From a virus, in the IMG/VR virus record IMGVR_UViG_3300018411_000007, positions 1 to 41,179 of that record: a DNA stretch of 41,179 bases; one strand, 5' to 3'. Within the stretch, counting starts at the first letter, position 1. Each line of letters begins with the position of its first letter. The translations under genes and the position numbers were made by a program. This document shows positions 21,071 through 30,002 of the stretch, piece after piece. The notes beneath the pieces are model-generated. The model saw nothing but the letters and a program-made list of their open reading frames with translations, was not told where the DNA came from and did not search any database.

Positions 21071-22456
21071 ATGGCTAAGAAGCCCCACCTCAAGCTACAC
21101 AATGACGGCAGCATGTCATATCGCGTGGATGCGTGGGCTAACCCCATCTCCGGGCAGGGCATGCCGGGCATCGACAAAAGCCTCGGGCAAATGCTGTCGC
21201 CTGCATTTTCTCATTTGCTGCATAACAACCAGCAGGTGCTGACCAACATCTACCTTTCGGACTGGCTGGCTCGTAAAATCTGCGACCTTCCGGCTGAGGA
21301 TGCCACCCGCAAGTTTATCGAAATAACCGGGCTGGATAGCGAGGATAAAAAGCGCGTAGAAACCATGCTTGATGACATGGGTCTTCGTGCATCTGTGCGC
21401 AAGGGCATCGCCTGGTCCCGCCTGTTCGGTGGTGCTGGCGTCCTGAAGGTTTACGATGACTCACGGCCGCCAGAATCACCGCCATCAGAAACAGCGGCTA
21501 TCATCGACCTCATCACGCTCGACCGCTGGTCATTGAGTGTTGATGAAATCGACCTAGACCCTGAGTCTCCGCATTATGGGCGCGCGCTGAATTATGTAGC
21601 CCGCAACGGCGTTAAATATCACCGCGGCCGAATTGCGCCTTTCTATGGCTGCTCAGTGCCATACGATACCCAGATTGAATTGCAGGGCTGGGGTGGCTCA
21701 TACGTCGCAATGGCATGGTCTGCGATTGCCGCATATAACGAGACTTTGCAGGATGCCTCATTCCTGCTGAAAGAGTCTGGCGTCGGCATCCTTTCAGTGC
21801 CAAACCTGACAGCGGCGCAATCAATGGGCATGACGGCATCTCAGGCCGTAATGAACCGTGCAAACGCCTTCAATCAGGGCAAGTCTATTTACCGCGCCGC
21901 CGTGGTGGACTCCGCTGAGAAATTCGAATTCGTTAACCGCTCACTCCAGGGCATCCCCGACTTCGTTGACCGATTCGCTACTGCGGTGGCTGGCGCGACG
22001 GGACTGTCTGAAATGATGCTGTTCGGCAAGTCTCCGGCAGGGCTGAATGCCAGTCAGGAAGAAATCCTGTCGGTTTACTACGACAAGATTGCCGCGATTC
22101 AGGAAGGCGATCCGTCTGCGCTGGTGAAGTCATGTATTGATAACGTGAAGATGCAGACAGGACTGGACTTCGACTGGAAGTGGGCAGAGCTTAGCGCGAT
22201 GTCGCCTGACAAGAAAGCAACGTCGATGGCATCGGTTGCGACGGCAATTTCAACGCTTGAGCAATCTGCTGCGCTCACGCCTAACGAGGTGCGCAACCTG
22301 GCTAACGATACCGGCCTGTTCTCTCTGGAAGAATTGCCAGAGGATGACAATTCGAATGATGACCCGTTAGGACTTAACTCACTCGGTGGCGAAAATGGCG
22401 CAAACGGAATTCCAGAAGCAACTGGAAGCACTGAAGCCGGACAAGAGGAAGCGTAG
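21071..22456 (+). CDS. Portal protein (DUF1073-type)
   Basis: The product is 461 residues. ARKICDLPAEDATRKFIEIT, the ASVRKGIAWSRLFGGAGVL segment, YNETLQDASFLLKESGVGIL and ATAVAGATGLSEMMLFGKSP followed by GLNASQEEILSVYYDKIA are typical of DUF1073 portals. Portals form the dodecameric vertex for DNA passage and terminase docking. The C-terminal 40 residues are acidic and low-complexity. It overlaps the next gene. Confidence 0.9.
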   Translation: MAKKPHLKLHNDGSMSYRVDAWANPISGQGMPGIDKSLGQMLSPAFSHLLHNNQQVLTNIYLSDWLARKICDLPAEDATRKFIEITGLDSEDKKRVETMLDDMGLRASVRKGIAWSRLFGGAGVLKVYDDSRPPESPPSETAAIIDLITLDRWSLSVDEIDLDPESPHYGRALNYVARNGVKYHRGRIAPFYGCSVPYDTQIELQGWGGSYVAMAWSAIAAYNETLQDASFLLKESGVGILSVPNLTAAQSMGMTASQAVMNRANAFNQGKSIYRAAVVDSAEKFEFVNRSLQGIPDFVDRFATAVAGATGLSEMMLFGKSPAGLNASQEEILSVYYDKIAAIQEGDPSALVKSCIDNVKMQTGLDFDWKWAELSAMSPDKKATSMASVATAISTLEQSAALTPNEVRNLANDTGLFSLEELPEDDNSNDDPLGLNSLGGENGANGIPEATGSTEAGQEEA

Positions 22457-23231
22457 GGTTCTGCTTTCAGCCCGTCACCCTGTGCGGATTGAACAGCAGT
22501 ACGCGAAGATTTTGCGAGGCGTGGTAGATGGCATTAATGCCGAACTGAAAACCCGCATTGCTGATGAATTAAAAGCAGAGATTGCGGCGCGGGAGGATGG
22601 TTATCGTGCTGATGACCTGTCTGCTGTTCTGCGAGCCATTCGCTCACTGGCGACGGGTAATATTCCAGGACTGTCATTCGTGCGCAATATTGGCGATTCC
22701 ATTCGTTCAGCAATTGACGGCAACTGGCAGAAAGCAATCAACCAGGCCATTGGCGTCAACGTGGCACTGCCAGGGACCGACATGAGCGCCAACATTGACG
22801 CATGGGCTGAGGAAAACACGGCGTTGATTACCAATCTGACGCAAAGTTATTTGAGCAAGATTACAACTGCCGTTAACTCCGGCTTCCGAGACGGCCTGTC
22901 ATGGCGTGACATCAGCAAAAACATTCGGGAAGAAACCGGGGATGCGAAACGACGCGCCGACCTGATTGCCCGCGACCAGGTTGCCACCATGAATATGCAG
23001 GTCACGAAGCAACGCGCGGCAGACCTGGAAATTAAACAATTCGTCTGGCGCACGATGGAAGACCAGCGAGTGCGAGGCAATCCATCTGGTCGCTACCCGA
23101 AGGCTAATCCGTCGCATTATGCGCGCAACGGCAAGACGTATAACTGGTCAGATGGCGCTGGTGCTCGTGATACTTTTCCTGGTCAGGCAATAAATTGTCG
23201 CTGCTTTGCCGCTAACGTAATTGAGTTCTGA
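22395..23231 (+). CDS. Mu F-like minor head (head morphogenesis) protein
   Basis: About 278 residues from ATG 22395 (GTG 22386 is an alternative). The C-terminal domain AELIARDQVATMNMQVTK-like segment (visible as RRADLIARDQVATMNMQVTK), FVWRTMEDQRVRGNPSGRYP and the ending PGQAINCRCFA are the Phage_Mu_F/SPP1 gp7 signature. It overlaps the portal gene by about 62 bases. Such proteins attach near the portal and are probably injected or assist maturation. Confidence 0.9.
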   Translation: MAQTEFQKQLEALKPDKRKRRVLLSARHPVRIEQQYAKILRGVVDGINAELKTRIADELKAEIAAREDGYRADDLSAVLRAIRSLATGNIPGLSFVRNIGDSIRSAIDGNWQKAINQAIGVNVALPGTDMSANIDAWAEENTALITNLTQSYLSKITTAVNSGFRDGLSWRDISKNIREETGDAKRRADLIARDQVATMNMQVTKQRAADLEIKQFVWRTMEDQRVRGNPSGRYPKANPSHYARNGKTYNWSDGAGARDTFPGQAINCRCFAANVIEF

Positions 23232-23238
23232 GGACAAA

Positions 23239-24498
23239 ATGAAAAAAGATTATCGCATCGACAAAGGCGGCCGCATCACCTCAAAGGTTGACGACAACGG
23301 ATACCTGCGCATTGATGGCGTGGTGGCGCATGTCGGCATCCTGGAATATATGGATGAAGACGGAACCATTATCCGGGAGTTCGTGCCGGAAGAAACGCTG
23401 TTCGAGCCTGCGTCGCTTGAATCACTGGCTGGCGCTCCGGTAACTTTACAGCATCCGCCGGTAATGGTTACACCATCAAACTACAAGGAGTATTCTCAGG
23501 GAAGCGTTAACGGCATGCCTAAGCGTGATGGTGATAATCTTGTTGCGTCAATGCTGGTAATTGGCAACGAAGCTTTACATGCTGTAGAATACGATGGTGT
23601 AAGTGAGCTTTCTCCGGGTTATTCCGTTGACCTTGATGAAACGCCGGGCGAATGGCAGGGCCAGAAGTATGACCGTGTTCAGCGCAATCGACGTTACAAC
23701 CATCAGGCCATCGTGGATGCCGCGCGAGGTGGCTCAGTCTGTTCACTGCGTTTTGATGGCGCAAACGTGCCGAATAACGAGGATAAATCAATGACTCAAA
23801 TCAAACTGCCCGGCGGCGGCACTGTTGAAGTTGCAGATGCAGCTACGGCAGCGACCATCAACGCGGCTATTGCGAAACAGGGCAAGCGCCTTGATTCCAC
23901 TAAAGGTCAGCTTAAAAAGCTGGTCAAAGCCATCGCTCCCAAACTGAAACTCGATGCTGATACGGTGATGACCGAATCCGACGACGAGAATCAAGACGAA
24001 GCCGTTGCCGTTGACGTTCCAGCGGTAGAGGAAGCAGTAACTTCCGTTGCTTCTGCAATCGACAATCTCCAGGCTCAACTTGACGAACTGGCCGCAGCAG
24101 CTGGAGCTACCGAATCGCAGACAACGGAAGAAGGAATGGACAGCGACCAGGAAAAAAACAGCGAAGTGAAAGCCGATGCTATCAGCAAAATGCTGACCAT
24201 CATCGAAAACGCTAAAAAGCTGAAACCCGGCATCAGCCACCTCGATGGCGCGCGCGTGAAAACCGCCCGTGAAATCCAGGTTGAAGCACTAATGTCTGCC
24301 CGCGCTGGCTTTAATGCTGACGGGAAATCTGATGAGTATATCGGTGCGCGTTTTGATGCCGCAGTAGATGGCCTGAAGAATCGCACCGACAGCCTGCGCA
24401 ATCAGCGACAGGGTCTGAATCTTGATGGCATGGTCAACTCTCGCGAAGAGTCAGGCCAGGCTGCATACAACGCTAAATTCTACGCGGGGAAAGCATAA
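23239..24498 (+). CDS. DUF2213 head maturation protease with scaffold-like C-terminus
   Basis: The product is 419 residues. The N-terminal about 170 residues match DUF2213 (YLRIDGVVAHVGILEYMDED, LAGAPVTLQHPPVMVTPSNY, SELSPGYSVDLDETPG), probably a prohead protease with His in QHPP and Ser in ELSPGYS. The remainder is acidic and coiled-coil-like, as in scaffolds. ATG 23239 has GAGGAC six bases upstream. An internal start at 23791 probably yields the scaffold alone. Confidence 0.82.
   Translation: MKKDYRIDKGGRITSKVDDNGYLRIDGVVAHVGILEYMDEDGTIIREFVPEETLFEPASLESLAGAPVTLQHPPVMVTPSNYKEYSQGSVNGMPKRDGDNLVASMLVIGNEALHAVEYDGVSELSPGYSVDLDETPGEWQGQKYDRVQRNRRYNHQAIVDAARGGSVCSLRFDGANVPNNEDKSMTQIKLPGGGTVEVADAATAATINAAIAKQGKRLDSTKGQLKKLVKAIAPKLKLDADTVMTESDDENQDEAVAVDVPAVEEAVTSVASAIDNLQAQLDELAAAAGATESQTTEEGMDSDQEKNSEVKADAISKMLTIIENAKKLKPGISHLDGARVKTAREIQVEALMSARAGFNADGKSDEYIGARFDAAVDGLKNRTDSLRNQRQGLNLDGMVNSREESGQAAYNAKFYAGKA
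23791..24498 (+). CDS. Nested in-frame scaffold protein
   Basis: In frame with the protease gene, ATG 23791 is preceded by GAGG at a spacing of eight and begins MTQIKLPGGGTVEVADAATA. The product (235 residues) would be the acidic, coiled-coil scaffold part, as in lambda C/Nu3. The ribosome site and domain boundary support an internal start; expression is not proven. Confidence 0.6.
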   Translation: MTQIKLPGGGTVEVADAATAATINAAIAKQGKRLDSTKGQLKKLVKAIAPKLKLDADTVMTESDDENQDEAVAVDVPAVEEAVTSVASAIDNLQAQLDELAAAAGATESQTTEEGMDSDQEKNSEVKADAISKMLTIIENAKKLKPGISHLDGARVKTAREIQVEALMSARAGFNADGKSDEYIGARFDAAVDGLKNRTDSLRNQRQGLNLDGMVNSREESGQAAYNAKFYAGKA

Positions 24499-24971
24499 TG
24501 GCGCTTAACAACACCTATTCCTTATCTCCTCAGCCATATGCCCCTGGCATGGTTGCGGACGCCCGATTAACACAGACCGTCAGCCGCATCGCATCTGCTG
24601 CTATTAACGCAGGTCAGGCCGCTGTTCGTGATGCAAACGACCACAAAGTTAAGCCAGTATCCGCTGCTGGCGACGTCGTTATCGGCGTGGTTCGCTGGGA
24701 AGCTACGTGGATGGTTGCTGATGGAGCAACTCAACAGGTTCACGCGATTAACAAAGATGTTTCTGTCGTGACTGATGGCCCGGTGTGGGTAACTGTTCCG
24801 GTTGCCGTGACACAGGGTCAACTGGCCTACGCCCTCACCGATGGCACCGGCTTCACCAACGTTGCAACCTCGGCAGCAACACGCCCGGTCGGCATCTTCG
24901 ACACCTCCACCACTGGTGCAGGCGTTGCGATTGTCAACCTGAAACCTGCCACCACCGCACCAGCCGCCTAA
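24498..24971 (+). CDS. Capsid decoration/stabilisation protein
   Basis: The product is 157 residues, beta-rich and Ala/Thr/Val-rich (SAAGDVVIGVVRWEATWMVA, GPVWVTVPVAVTQGQLAYAL, RPVGIFDTSTTGAGVAIVNL), a profile like DUF2190/gp24-type head cement proteins. It is coupled by TAATG to the protease/scaffold gene and precedes the capsid gene, the standard location. Confidence 0.75.
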   Translation: MALNNTYSLSPQPYAPGMVADARLTQTVSRIASAAINAGQAAVRDANDHKVKPVSAAGDVVIGVVRWEATWMVADGATQQVHAINKDVSVVTDGPVWVTVPVAVTQGQLAYALTDGTGFTNVATSAATRPVGIFDTSTTGAGVAIVNLKPATTAPAA

Positions 24972-24984
24972 CAGGGGATAATAA

Positions 24985-26013
24985 ATGAATATCAATTTAC
25001 GACTGGATCACATTAAGTCCATTAAGCTGGATGCGGGTTGGGAGTTCCTGCCAACAGCCATTGCACAGCAGGTGGCGCGATCACTTGATGTGCAACAACG
25101 TGGATTCCACGCCGATGCTGCAACTGGACTTGTATTTGCACAGCAGTTACAGGCGATGTCAAACCGTATTATTGAGCGACCATATCCGCAATGGAAAGGA
25201 AAAAACCTGCTACCAATGCAGAACGAAGCGCCTTTCGGTGCGAGAGAGTTTGCATATCGCGTATCTGATCGCGTTGGGATGCTTGAGCATATTACTAACT
25301 ATGCTGACGACCTGCCAAATATTGAAGTTACCGGCGAAAAAGTTATCGTTGATATCCACGAGTTTGGCGGCTCATTCTACTACAACCTCCTTGAGGTGGC
25401 AGAAGCAAGCCTTGCTGGCACGAATGTCAGTGATCGCAAGATGCAGGTAATTCGCGATGCTGCAGAGCAGAAGCTTGACCAGATTATCTGGGTTGGCGAT
25501 GCGGAAACGGGAATGAAAGGACTCTATAACGCGGCAAACGTAACCACCCGCACTGCACCAAATGGCGCGGCTGGTACATCTACATGGGCGACTAAAACCG
25601 CAGCGGAAATTTATGCCGACCTTGTTTATCCTGTTACCCAGCAAGCTACAGACACAATGGGTGCAGAACGTCCTGACACAATCGTCATGACATCTGCAAG
25701 TTATGAGCGTGCCCGCACCACATTCTTCACCGACAACACCGGTGAGAATGCCCTGCAACGCTTCATGACTTCCTACCCGGAAATCAAGATTGAAACTGTT
25801 GAGTGGCTGGGGCCTCAGGGTACTGGCCTGGCTAACAGCTCGATGATCCACTATCGCAACGACTCATCAAAAATTGGCGTTGAGGTTCCTAAGCCATTTA
25901 ATACCTTGCCGCCTGAGCCTCGTAACCTTGCAATTTACGTGGCTGGGTTCCTGTCAACCGCTGGCGTTGTGGTATACTTCCCACTGTCTGTAACTGTAAC
26001 CAACGGTATTTAA
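24985..26013 (+). CDS. Major capsid protein (DUF2184-type)
   Basis: The product is 342 residues. IIERPYPQWKGKNLLPMQNE, AREFAYRVSDRVGMLEHITN and IWVGDAETGMKGLYNAANVT are features of DUF2184 capsid proteins with the HK97 fold. The position after protease/scaffold and decoration genes fits. AGGGGATAATAA precedes the ATG, a good ribosome site as expected for an abundant product. Confidence 0.9.
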   Translation: MNINLRLDHIKSIKLDAGWEFLPTAIAQQVARSLDVQQRGFHADAATGLVFAQQLQAMSNRIIERPYPQWKGKNLLPMQNEAPFGAREFAYRVSDRVGMLEHITNYADDLPNIEVTGEKVIVDIHEFGGSFYYNLLEVAEASLAGTNVSDRKMQVIRDAAEQKLDQIIWVGDAETGMKGLYNAANVTTRTAPNGAAGTSTWATKTAAEIYADLVYPVTQQATDTMGAERPDTIVMTSASYERARTTFFTDNTGENALQRFMTSYPEIKIETVEWLGPQGTGLANSSMIHYRNDSSKIGVEVPKPFNTLPPEPRNLAIYVAGFLSTAGVVVYFPLSVTVTNGI

Positions 26014-26015
26014 TC

Positions 26016-26198
26016 ATGGCTGAAGCTAAAGAAACCAAGAAAGTAACAGTGGTAAATCAGCGCCCGAACCTGCACTACTCCGGCGACCTGAAACTGCTGC
26101 CGGGCGTTGAAACCGAGGTAAGCGCAGAGCAACTGGCGTTCATCGAAAGCAACGAAAAGCATCTCGTTGATGCCGGTCACATCGTGATTAAGAAATAA
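26016..26198 (+). CDS. Small head-region protein, 60 residues
   Basis: A basic N-terminus (MAEAKETKKVTVVNQRPNLH) and a short beta/alpha domain (LLPGVETEVSAEQLAFIESN). A small protein of this type often follows the capsid gene in related phages; role unknown. Starts 2 bases after the capsid stop. Confidence 0.7.
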   Translation: MAEAKETKKVTVVNQRPNLHYSGDLKLLPGVETEVSAEQLAFIESNEKHLVDAGHIVIKK

Positions 26199-26208
26199 TC
26201 CGGTGACG

Positions 26209-26217
26209 TGTTAAAAT
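26209..26217 (+). promoter_or_regulatory. Extended -10-like box just before a terminator
   Basis: TG-T-TAAAAT, in a 15-base context (GACGTGTTAAAATAA) nearly identical to the box at 31410-31418. The terminator at 26218-26244 follows directly, so its activity as a promoter is doubtful. Confidence 0.35.
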
Positions 26218-26244
26218 AAAGGGATGCTACGGCGTCCCTTTTTT
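26218..26244 (+). terminator. Intrinsic terminator after the capsid cluster
   Basis: GGGATGC/GCGTCCC (one G-T pair) around TACG, followed by six T residues. It would reduce transcription from capsid into connector genes. Confidence 0.85.
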
Positions 26245-26255
26245 ACAGGTGAAAT

Positions 26256-26648
26256 ATGGCACTAACACTTGCGCAGTTTCGGGCTTCATACCCGGAGTTT
26301 GTTAACGTACCGGATGCAGTGATTCAGCGATACCTTACTGAGTTCACGGTTTTATATACCGGCTGCTATGGAGAGTATTACGACGTGCTACAGGGATACT
26401 ATGTGGCGCACATGCTTGCGACAAATTATAACCTTGCAACTGGTCAGCCTGGTGGGGGTTCGGTTACGGTGGTCACTACCGGGCGATCGGTTGGTGACGT
26501 CAGCGTATCCGGGCAGGCAATCGGCATCGGCTCAGATGGCTCAATGTGGGATGGGACGACTTACGGTCAGATGTTCAAAAACCTGATTGCCTTGTTCGGG
26601 GCTGGTCCTTACCTCACTCAATCGGCGCATCTCTATGGCTTCCCGTAA
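26256..26648 (+). CDS. Head-tail connector (DUF4054-type)
   Basis: The product is 130 residues. FRASYPEFVNVPDAVIQRYL, the aromatic DVLQGYYVAHMLATNYNLAT block and GTTYGQMFKNLIALFGAG match DUF4054 adaptor proteins. AGGTGA precedes the ATG. These proteins bridge the portal and the neck. Confidence 0.85.
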   Translation: MALTLAQFRASYPEFVNVPDAVIQRYLTEFTVLYTGCYGEYYDVLQGYYVAHMLATNYNLATGQPGGGSVTVVTTGRSVGDVSVSGQAIGIGSDGSMWDGTTYGQMFKNLIALFGAGPYLTQSAHLYGFP

Positions 26649-27117
26649 TAAGCTGGTTATACGCAATCCGAATGCCATCCGAGATATGCAGAGGCGCATC
26701 GGTGCGCACGCTGTAGCTGTTGGCGTCCATGGTGACGCTGGAGCACATAAGGATGAGCAGGGGCACGCCACGGGGACAACGGTTGCAGAGGTGTACTGGT
26801 GGAACGAATTCGGCACATCGCGCATTCCTGAGCGCCCGACATTGCGACCGACCTTTGCCAAAGAGAAAGTGAAGTATATCCAGATTCTCGGAAAGATTAC
26901 CGCTCGCGTGATGAATGAAGAGAATTATAATCTGCGTCAGGCAATGGGCAGGATTGGCGAGGTTGCGCAACAGGATGTTCAGCGGGCAATAGTGCAACTG
27001 AAGTCACCGCCAAACGCGCAAAGCACCATTGATAAGAAGAAATCAGATAACCCGCTGATTGACACCGGGCAACTGGTAAGCTCAATCAGATGGGCATACG
27101 TCAAGCCGGAGGAATAA
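26635..27117 (+). CDS. HK97 gp10-like neck/tail completion protein
   Basis: The product is 160 residues from ATG 26635 (the frame is open from 26587). It has a basic N-terminus and the pattern VAEVYWWNEFGTSRIPERPT followed by LRPTF, then IDTGQLVSSIRWAYV, common to HK97 gp10/Mu gpG-like proteins. Overlaps the preceding gene by 14 bases. Confidence 0.78.
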   Translation: MASRNKLVIRNPNAIRDMQRRIGAHAVAVGVHGDAGAHKDEQGHATGTTVAEVYWWNEFGTSRIPERPTLRPTFAKEKVKYIQILGKITARVMNEENYNLRQAMGRIGEVAQQDVQRAIVQLKSPPNAQSTIDKKKSDNPLIDTGQLVSSIRWAYVKPEE

Positions 27118-27482
27118 TGTTATTTGATTTTAATCAGGTGTGGGGCGATCAGTTTATTGATTACACCATAATCCGATATTCTGCCGGGGCTGATAATGCC
27201 GAAGGGGTTTACGTTCCCGGCTCATCGACCACGCAAAAAATCCAGGGAATGCCGCCGCAGCCACTGAATGAAAAGGAACTGATGCAGTTCACGGACGGGC
27301 AGAAGATTCAGGACATCCAGAAGATTTATACATCATTCCCGGTTCGCGTCAGGACTGATGAGGTTAATGCCGACCGCTTCCAGTTTGAGGGTCAGGAATA
27401 CGAGGTTATCAAGGTGGAAACCCGCGACATCCTCGGCAACTACTACAAAGCCACCGTGCGAAAAATCCAGGGGGACGTGTGA
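27117..27482 (+). CDS. Neck/head-tail joining protein, 121 residues
   Basis: MLFDFNQVWGDQFIDYTIIR ... EGQEYEVIKVETRDILGNYY. The pattern of a small beta barrel ending in QFEGQEYEVIKV is like head-closure proteins in the same gene position. ATG 27117 shares TAATG with the previous stop, and the frame upstream is discarded. Confidence 0.7.
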   Translation: MLFDFNQVWGDQFIDYTIIRYSAGADNAEGVYVPGSSTTQKIQGMPPQPLNEKELMQFTDGQKIQDIQKIYTSFPVRVRTDEVNADRFQFEGQEYEVIKVETRDILGNYYKATVRKIQGDV

Positions 27483-28006
27483 GCATTGAAACAGCATTAA
27501 CCGCATTGCTTAAGCGCCTGACTCCTGTGGTTAAGCAAGCGCCATATAACGGGAAGCGTCCAACTGGCGTCTACATGACGTTTCAGCCGATGGCGATCAT
27601 CCCGCAGCGCAGCCCGATGAAGAAGAGGGTATTGCAGTCAGATAACGAGACATTCACGGAAAGCAACTGGTTCCACTCCGAGCTAACCGTGAGCGTCAAC
27701 GCTTATGGTCCGGGCGGATACTCCATGCTGATGGGGCTGCATGGTCTGAAGCAGTATTATGAGGCAAGAGGTGCGCTTGCTGCAGAAGGCATGGCATTAA
27801 TTACCATCGGGCAGGCTCGCAATCTTTCAGAGTTAGGCGATGAGGCATACCGCACCCGCTGGCAGTCAGATGTTGTTTTCCATATCTCGCCGATGACGCA
27901 ATTCGACGACTACCGACTGCGCCAGTTTTACGTGTCGGGCCAGTGGATTTCGCCTGACGATACAATAACCATTGATACGATAGCGCCTGTTTCACCTGCG
28001 CCATAA
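27479..28006 (+). CDS. Tail terminator/neck protein (LIC_12616/gp12-like)
   Basis: The product is 175 residues, starting with GTG overlapping the preceding stop. GVYMTFQPMAIIPQRSP, WFHSELTVSVNAYGPGGYSM and DDYRLRQFYVSGQWI fit the LIC_12616-type neck terminator family that caps the tail tube. Position directly before the sheath gene agrees. Confidence 0.75.
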   Translation: MSIETALTALLKRLTPVVKQAPYNGKRPTGVYMTFQPMAIIPQRSPMKKRVLQSDNETFTESNWFHSELTVSVNAYGPGGYSMLMGLHGLKQYYEARGALAAEGMALITIGQARNLSELGDEAYRTRWQSDVVFHISPMTQFDDYRLRQFYVSGQWISPDDTITIDTIAPVSPAP

Positions 28007-28011
28007 TCGTG

Positions 28012-28020
28012 TGGTATTAT
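28012..28020 (+). promoter_or_regulatory. Extended -10 promoter before the sheath gene
   Basis: TG-G-TATTAT directly after the neck gene stop, with no clear -35. It would boost sheath and tube transcription. Confidence 0.5.
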
Positions 28021-28059
28021 TAACATGCAATTGCATCCATAACTGAGGGATCCCCACAC

Positions 28060-29529
28060 ATGTCTACGCCGATTAAAAGACGGTTCTCCGTCAATACGCT
28101 TTTGGCAGACAAGACCGCCACGGTTGACGTACTTAACCGGGCTGGGCTTATCACCACAAACAACATTTTTTCCGGTGAGCGATATCGCTTACTGACACCA
28201 GACTCCTATGCCGACGAAGTGAGCCAGTCAACATGGCCGCTAGAATTCCGCTGGTTGCAAGACCATTTCTCACAGGATGGCGGCGCACCTGCTGACGTTG
28301 CAGTTATTTACTGGAACAAGACCGGCACAACCACTCCGGCTACGGCTGGTAAACTCACCGGCGGCGTGCTTTCCTCTGGCGAGCAGGCGCTGGCAAACTT
28401 CACATCCATTACCGCTGGCGCACTGACGCTAAGCATCGACGGGGTTAGTAAAGTCGTTACTGCCGTTGACCTCAGCGCTGCAACAAGCATGGATGACGTT
28501 GCCACCGCGCTCCAGGAGAAACTGACCCCCGATGCCACTGTGTCATGGGCTGCTGGTACTGGTCAGTTCATCATCACATCTGCAACCACTGGTACGACAT
28601 CAACCGTCACCGCCCCGGCGGCTACCGAGCTGTCATCCGCGATGAAATTGACGACTGTTGCTGGCGCTGTCCAGACTGCTGGAGCTGCTGCTGTAACTGG
28701 CGAAGCATTCCATGATGCCATGAGTGATTTCTATGCTCGCGGTGGCAATGCTTATCTGTATGAATTCGTTGGCAGCGATGCGGCAGCAATCCCTGACCAG
28801 CTGACGATTGCCGCGTGGGTTCAGTCCACGCCGGAAAACAAATGCCAGGCGCTATTCCTGACAACCGATCCGAATGCGAAATCCAACACCGCTACCAGTG
28901 ACCTGGGCTATCAACTGCGCAATACCGGCATGGAACGCAGCTCGGTTATCCATCATCCAACCGGCACTGTGGTAGGCGTAAACCTGACGGGTCAGCGCCC
29001 GGATGCGGCAGTGGCAGGCCGGGTGCTGTGGACTGATGCTGGCGCTCAGCAGTGGGACTATAAGCAGCTCACCACGCTCAGTGATTCTGGCTTCACTCCA
29101 ACCGAGCAAGGCAACCTCCGTGCGAAGGGCTACAACTTCATTGAGACTTTCACCAACACCACGTTCACGCATATGTATCCAGGGCGTACCGTGACCGACC
29201 GTGAAATCCGCATTCAGTGGGGTGCTGACTGGTTCGACAACAACCTTCAGGCGAGCCTGGCTAACTACGCATTCCGCACTCCGCTGATGGCATTCGATGA
29301 AGAGACATTCACCGATGTTGAAGCGCTGATTCGGGAATGGCTGGAGCGGGCAGTTGACCGCCGGGTTATCCTGGATGATTACACCGTGTCACTACCAGAC
29401 CCTGACAGCATTCCGGCATCTGTGCGTAAATCCGGCATTGCAACATTCAACGACGTATATCAGGCAACGCTTAATTCGGCCATCGATGGCTGGACGATTC
29501 GCGGCACCTGGTCAATTGGGGGTATCTAA
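28060..29529 (+). CDS. Tail sheath protein (DUF3383)
   Basis: The product is 489 residues. The N-terminal IKRRFSVNTLLADKTATVDV and RYRLLTPDSYADEV segments, the AVSGRVLWTDAGAQQ-type core (here AVAGRVLWTDAGAQQWDYKQ) and the C-terminal FRTPLMAFDEETFTDVEALI and VSLPDPDSIPASVR are typical of DUF3383. A Thr/Ala-rich beta insertion lies at about residues 85-220. A sheath makes this a contractile tail. Confidence 0.88.
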   Translation: MSTPIKRRFSVNTLLADKTATVDVLNRAGLITTNNIFSGERYRLLTPDSYADEVSQSTWPLEFRWLQDHFSQDGGAPADVAVIYWNKTGTTTPATAGKLTGGVLSSGEQALANFTSITAGALTLSIDGVSKVVTAVDLSAATSMDDVATALQEKLTPDATVSWAAGTGQFIITSATTGTTSTVTAPAATELSSAMKLTTVAGAVQTAGAAAVTGEAFHDAMSDFYARGGNAYLYEFVGSDAAAIPDQLTIAAWVQSTPENKCQALFLTTDPNAKSNTATSDLGYQLRNTGMERSSVIHHPTGTVVGVNLTGQRPDAAVAGRVLWTDAGAQQWDYKQLTTLSDSGFTPTEQGNLRAKGYNFIETFTNTTFTHMYPGRTVTDREIRIQWGADWFDNNLQASLANYAFRTPLMAFDEETFTDVEALIREWLERAVDRRVILDDYTVSLPDPDSIPASVRKSGIATFNDVYQATLNSAIDGWTIRGTWSIGGI

Positions 29530-29531
29530 TC

Positions 29532-29945
29532 GTGGCGATTTACGATCCGAACAAAGTTACCCTTTCCTGGGGTGGGGTTGCAGCTCGCGCTGTTGCCAAC
29601 GGAGAAATGTTCAACTTCACATTTAACAATGACGTTTGGAATACTTATCCTTCCATTAAGTCTGGCGGCGCGTTCATTCGCTCGCTGGATGAGTCTGGTA
29701 CATGTGTCGTTTCTCTGCAAGACGTCAGTCCAACCAAAGCAGCATGGCAGGCATTGTACGCAGCGGGGACTCCATTGCCATTGCTTTTGCTGGACAGGAA
29801 CAGCACCGGAGAAGTGGCGGGGGCAAAGGAGGCAATCCTTGCCAGACCTCCAGCGATGGTTAAAGCCCAAGAGCTGACGATTGTCCAGTACACCTTTAAG
29901 TTCGTTAAGGGTTACATTATTCATACCGGGCAAGCTCTTGATTGA
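29532..29945 (+). CDS. Tail tube protein (DUF3277-type)
   Basis: The product is 137 residues, GTG start two bases after the sheath stop. YDPNKVTLSWGGVAARAVAN, ESGTCVVSLQDVSPTKAAWQ and the C-terminal IVQYTFKFVKGYIIHTGQAL fit DUF3277 tube subunits, which stack as hexameric rings inside the sheath. Followed by a terminator. Confidence 0.87.
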   Translation: MAIYDPNKVTLSWGGVAARAVANGEMFNFTFNNDVWNTYPSIKSGGAFIRSLDESGTCVVSLQDVSPTKAAWQALYAAGTPLPLLLLDRNSTGEVAGAKEAILARPPAMVKAQELTIVQYTFKFVKGYIIHTGQALD

Positions 29946-29951
29946 TTAATA

Positions 29952-29975
29952 GGGCCATTAGTGGCCCTTTTCTTT
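29952..29975 (+). terminator. Intrinsic terminator after the tube gene
   Basis: GGGCCA/TGGCCC around TTAG, followed by TTTTCTTT. Confidence 0.9.
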
Positions 29976-30002
29976 GCGGCAAAAGGCGGCGTGGTTTATA
30001 AT
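29974..30002 (+). promoter_or_regulatory. Promoter before the HNH gene
   Basis: TTGCGG (29974-29979), 17 bases, perfect TATAAT (29997-30002). It sits directly after the tube terminator. Confidence 0.6.
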
